Assembly: GCA_017354595.1 (NCBI GenBank)
Contig: JAFMQQ010000286.1
Coordinates: 1 to 5,002 of the forward strand
Origin: Micromonosporaceae bacterium
GTDB taxonomy: Bacteria > Actinomycetota > Actinomycetes > Mycobacteriales > Micromonosporaceae
Direction: 5' to 3'
DNA length: 5,002 nt
Of the stretch, positions 4,263 through 5,002 are shown in pieces. Position 1 is the stretch's first letter, and each line of letters begins with the position of its first letter. Position numbers and translations under genes: made by a program. The notes under the pieces were generated by a model. It did no database searches and was not told where the DNA came from. It saw nothing but the letters and a program-made list of their open reading frames with translations.

Positions 4263-5002
4263 AGGGACGACGCGCTCGGCGGCCCAGGCGCGCCAGGTGT
4301 CCAGCCGGTCGTCCACCACCGCGAGCTGATCGGCGACCGGGCCGGGGCCGGTGGAGCCCGGCGTGGTACGGGCGGCGAGCGCACCAGGCACCGAAAGCAC
4401 CTCACGCACCTGCGGTGTCAACCGTGGCGACACCCCGGAAAGCTCCACATCGGACAGATCCTCGAGCGCACAGCCGCGCTCGGTGCACAGCGCGACCAGC
4501 AGGCCGGTGGTCTCGTGCGCCTCCCGGAACGGTACGCCCTGCCGCACCAGCCAATCGGCCACCTCGGTCGCCAGGGTGAAGCCGAGCGGGGCGGCGGCCG
4601 CGAGCCGGTCCGCCCGTACCGTCATCGTGGCGACCAGGCCGGCCATCGCCGGCAGTACCAGCTCCAGGGTGTCCACCGCGTCGAAGGTCGGCTCCTTGTC
4701 CTCCTGCATGTCCCGGTCGTACGCCAGCGGCAGGCCCTTGAGCATGGACAGCACCGTGACCAGTCCACCGACCAGGCGGCCGCTCTTGCCCCGGGCCAGC
4801 TCGGCGATGTCCGGGTTCTTCTTCTGCGGCATGATCGAGGATCCGGTGGCGAACGCGTCGGCGAGCTCCACCCAGCCGAACTCCGGCGTGGTCCACAGCA
4901 CCAACTCCTCGCCGAGCCGGGACAGGTGCACCCCGGCGAGCGCCGCGACGAAGAGGAACTCCGCGACGAAGTCCCGATCGCCGACCGCGTCGATGGAGTT
5001 GG
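4260..5002 (-). CDS. argH: Argininosuccinate lyase, C-terminal part
   Basis: The frame runs in from the right edge and stops at TGA 4262-4260, showing about 246 residues, roughly the C-terminal half of a protein usually near 470. The enzyme cleaves argininosuccinate to arginine and fumarate, the last step of arginine biosynthesis, as a cytoplasmic homotetramer. The fumarate-lyase superfamily signature GSSIMPQKKNPDIAELAR is complete (encoded around 4850-4797); it includes the flexible loop with the catalytic serine. The first visible residues, NSIDAVGDRDFVAEFLFVAAL, are the typical ArgH stretch before it. The C-terminal helices (LVRQGVPFREAHETTGLLV) also fit. No frameshift or lost key residue is seen in the part present. 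It leads the visible minus-strand cluster, overlapping the glycosylase start by one base. Regulation, for example by ArgR, cannot be judged because the operon start is outside. The identification is near certain. Confidence 0.98.
   Translation of the reverse strand, partial: NSIDAVGDRDFVAEFLFVAALAGVHLSRLGEELVLWTTPEFGWVELADAFATGSSIMPQKKNPDIAELARGKSGRLVGGLVTVLSMLKGLPLAYDRDMQEDKEPTFDAVDTLELVLPAMAGLVATMTVRADRLAAAAPLGFTLATEVADWLVRQGVPFREAHETTGLLVALCTERGCALEDLSDVELSGVSPRLTPQVREVLSVPGALAARTTPGSTGPGPVADQLAVVDDRLDTWRAWAAERVVP

Overview
The window is very GC-rich DNA with GTG/TTG starts and a Streptomyces/Micromonospora-like gene set, so it most likely comes from a high-GC actinomycete chromosome, possibly Micromonosporaceae. 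That assignment is inference from composition and remembered homologs. All complete genes lie on the minus strand; only the left-hand partial gene is on the plus strand.

Layout from left to right. (1) 1-456, plus: the C-terminal ~150 residues of an ARMT1-like DUF89 metal-dependent phosphatase. (2) 457-539: a short convergent intergenic stretch with a 16-bp tandem repeat and a structured, possible bidirectional terminator. (3) 540-1946, minus: a 468-residue protein of unknown function with a WXG-type motif and a YxxxD motif, as in type VII (ESX) secretion substrates. It is visibly lower in GC than its neighbours. (4) 1947-2312: a 366-bp non-coding region that is unusually rich in structure. 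It holds alternative hairpins next to the ribosome binding site, a tandem palindromic operator-like element, three heptamers at exact 11-bp spacing upstream of a GATAAT box, a GC hairpin, and a GATC-centred tandem array that runs into the end of the next gene. (5) 2313-2714, minus: GNAT N-acetyltransferase. (6) 2780-3550, minus: class I SAM-dependent methyltransferase. (7) 3586-4260, minus: AAG/MPG-type 3-methyladenine DNA glycosylase with a repeat-expanded C-terminal tail. (8) 4260 to the window end, minus: the C-terminal ~246 residues of argininosuccinate lyase (argH).

argH, the glycosylase and the methyltransferase are tightly packed: a 1-nt stop/start overlap, then a 35-bp gap. They probably form one transcript running leftwards, with the GNAT gene 65 bp further on, possibly with its own promoter. 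The genes do not form an obvious single pathway: arginine biosynthesis, base-excision repair and two uncharacterised transferases. The 468-residue gene appears to be a separate, individually controlled unit.

No complete new system is demonstrable here. The parts most worth following are the orphan ESX-like protein with its elaborate upstream region, the GATC-centred repeat family at gene 3' ends, and the 15-bp repeat that extends the glycosylase by 25 residues.
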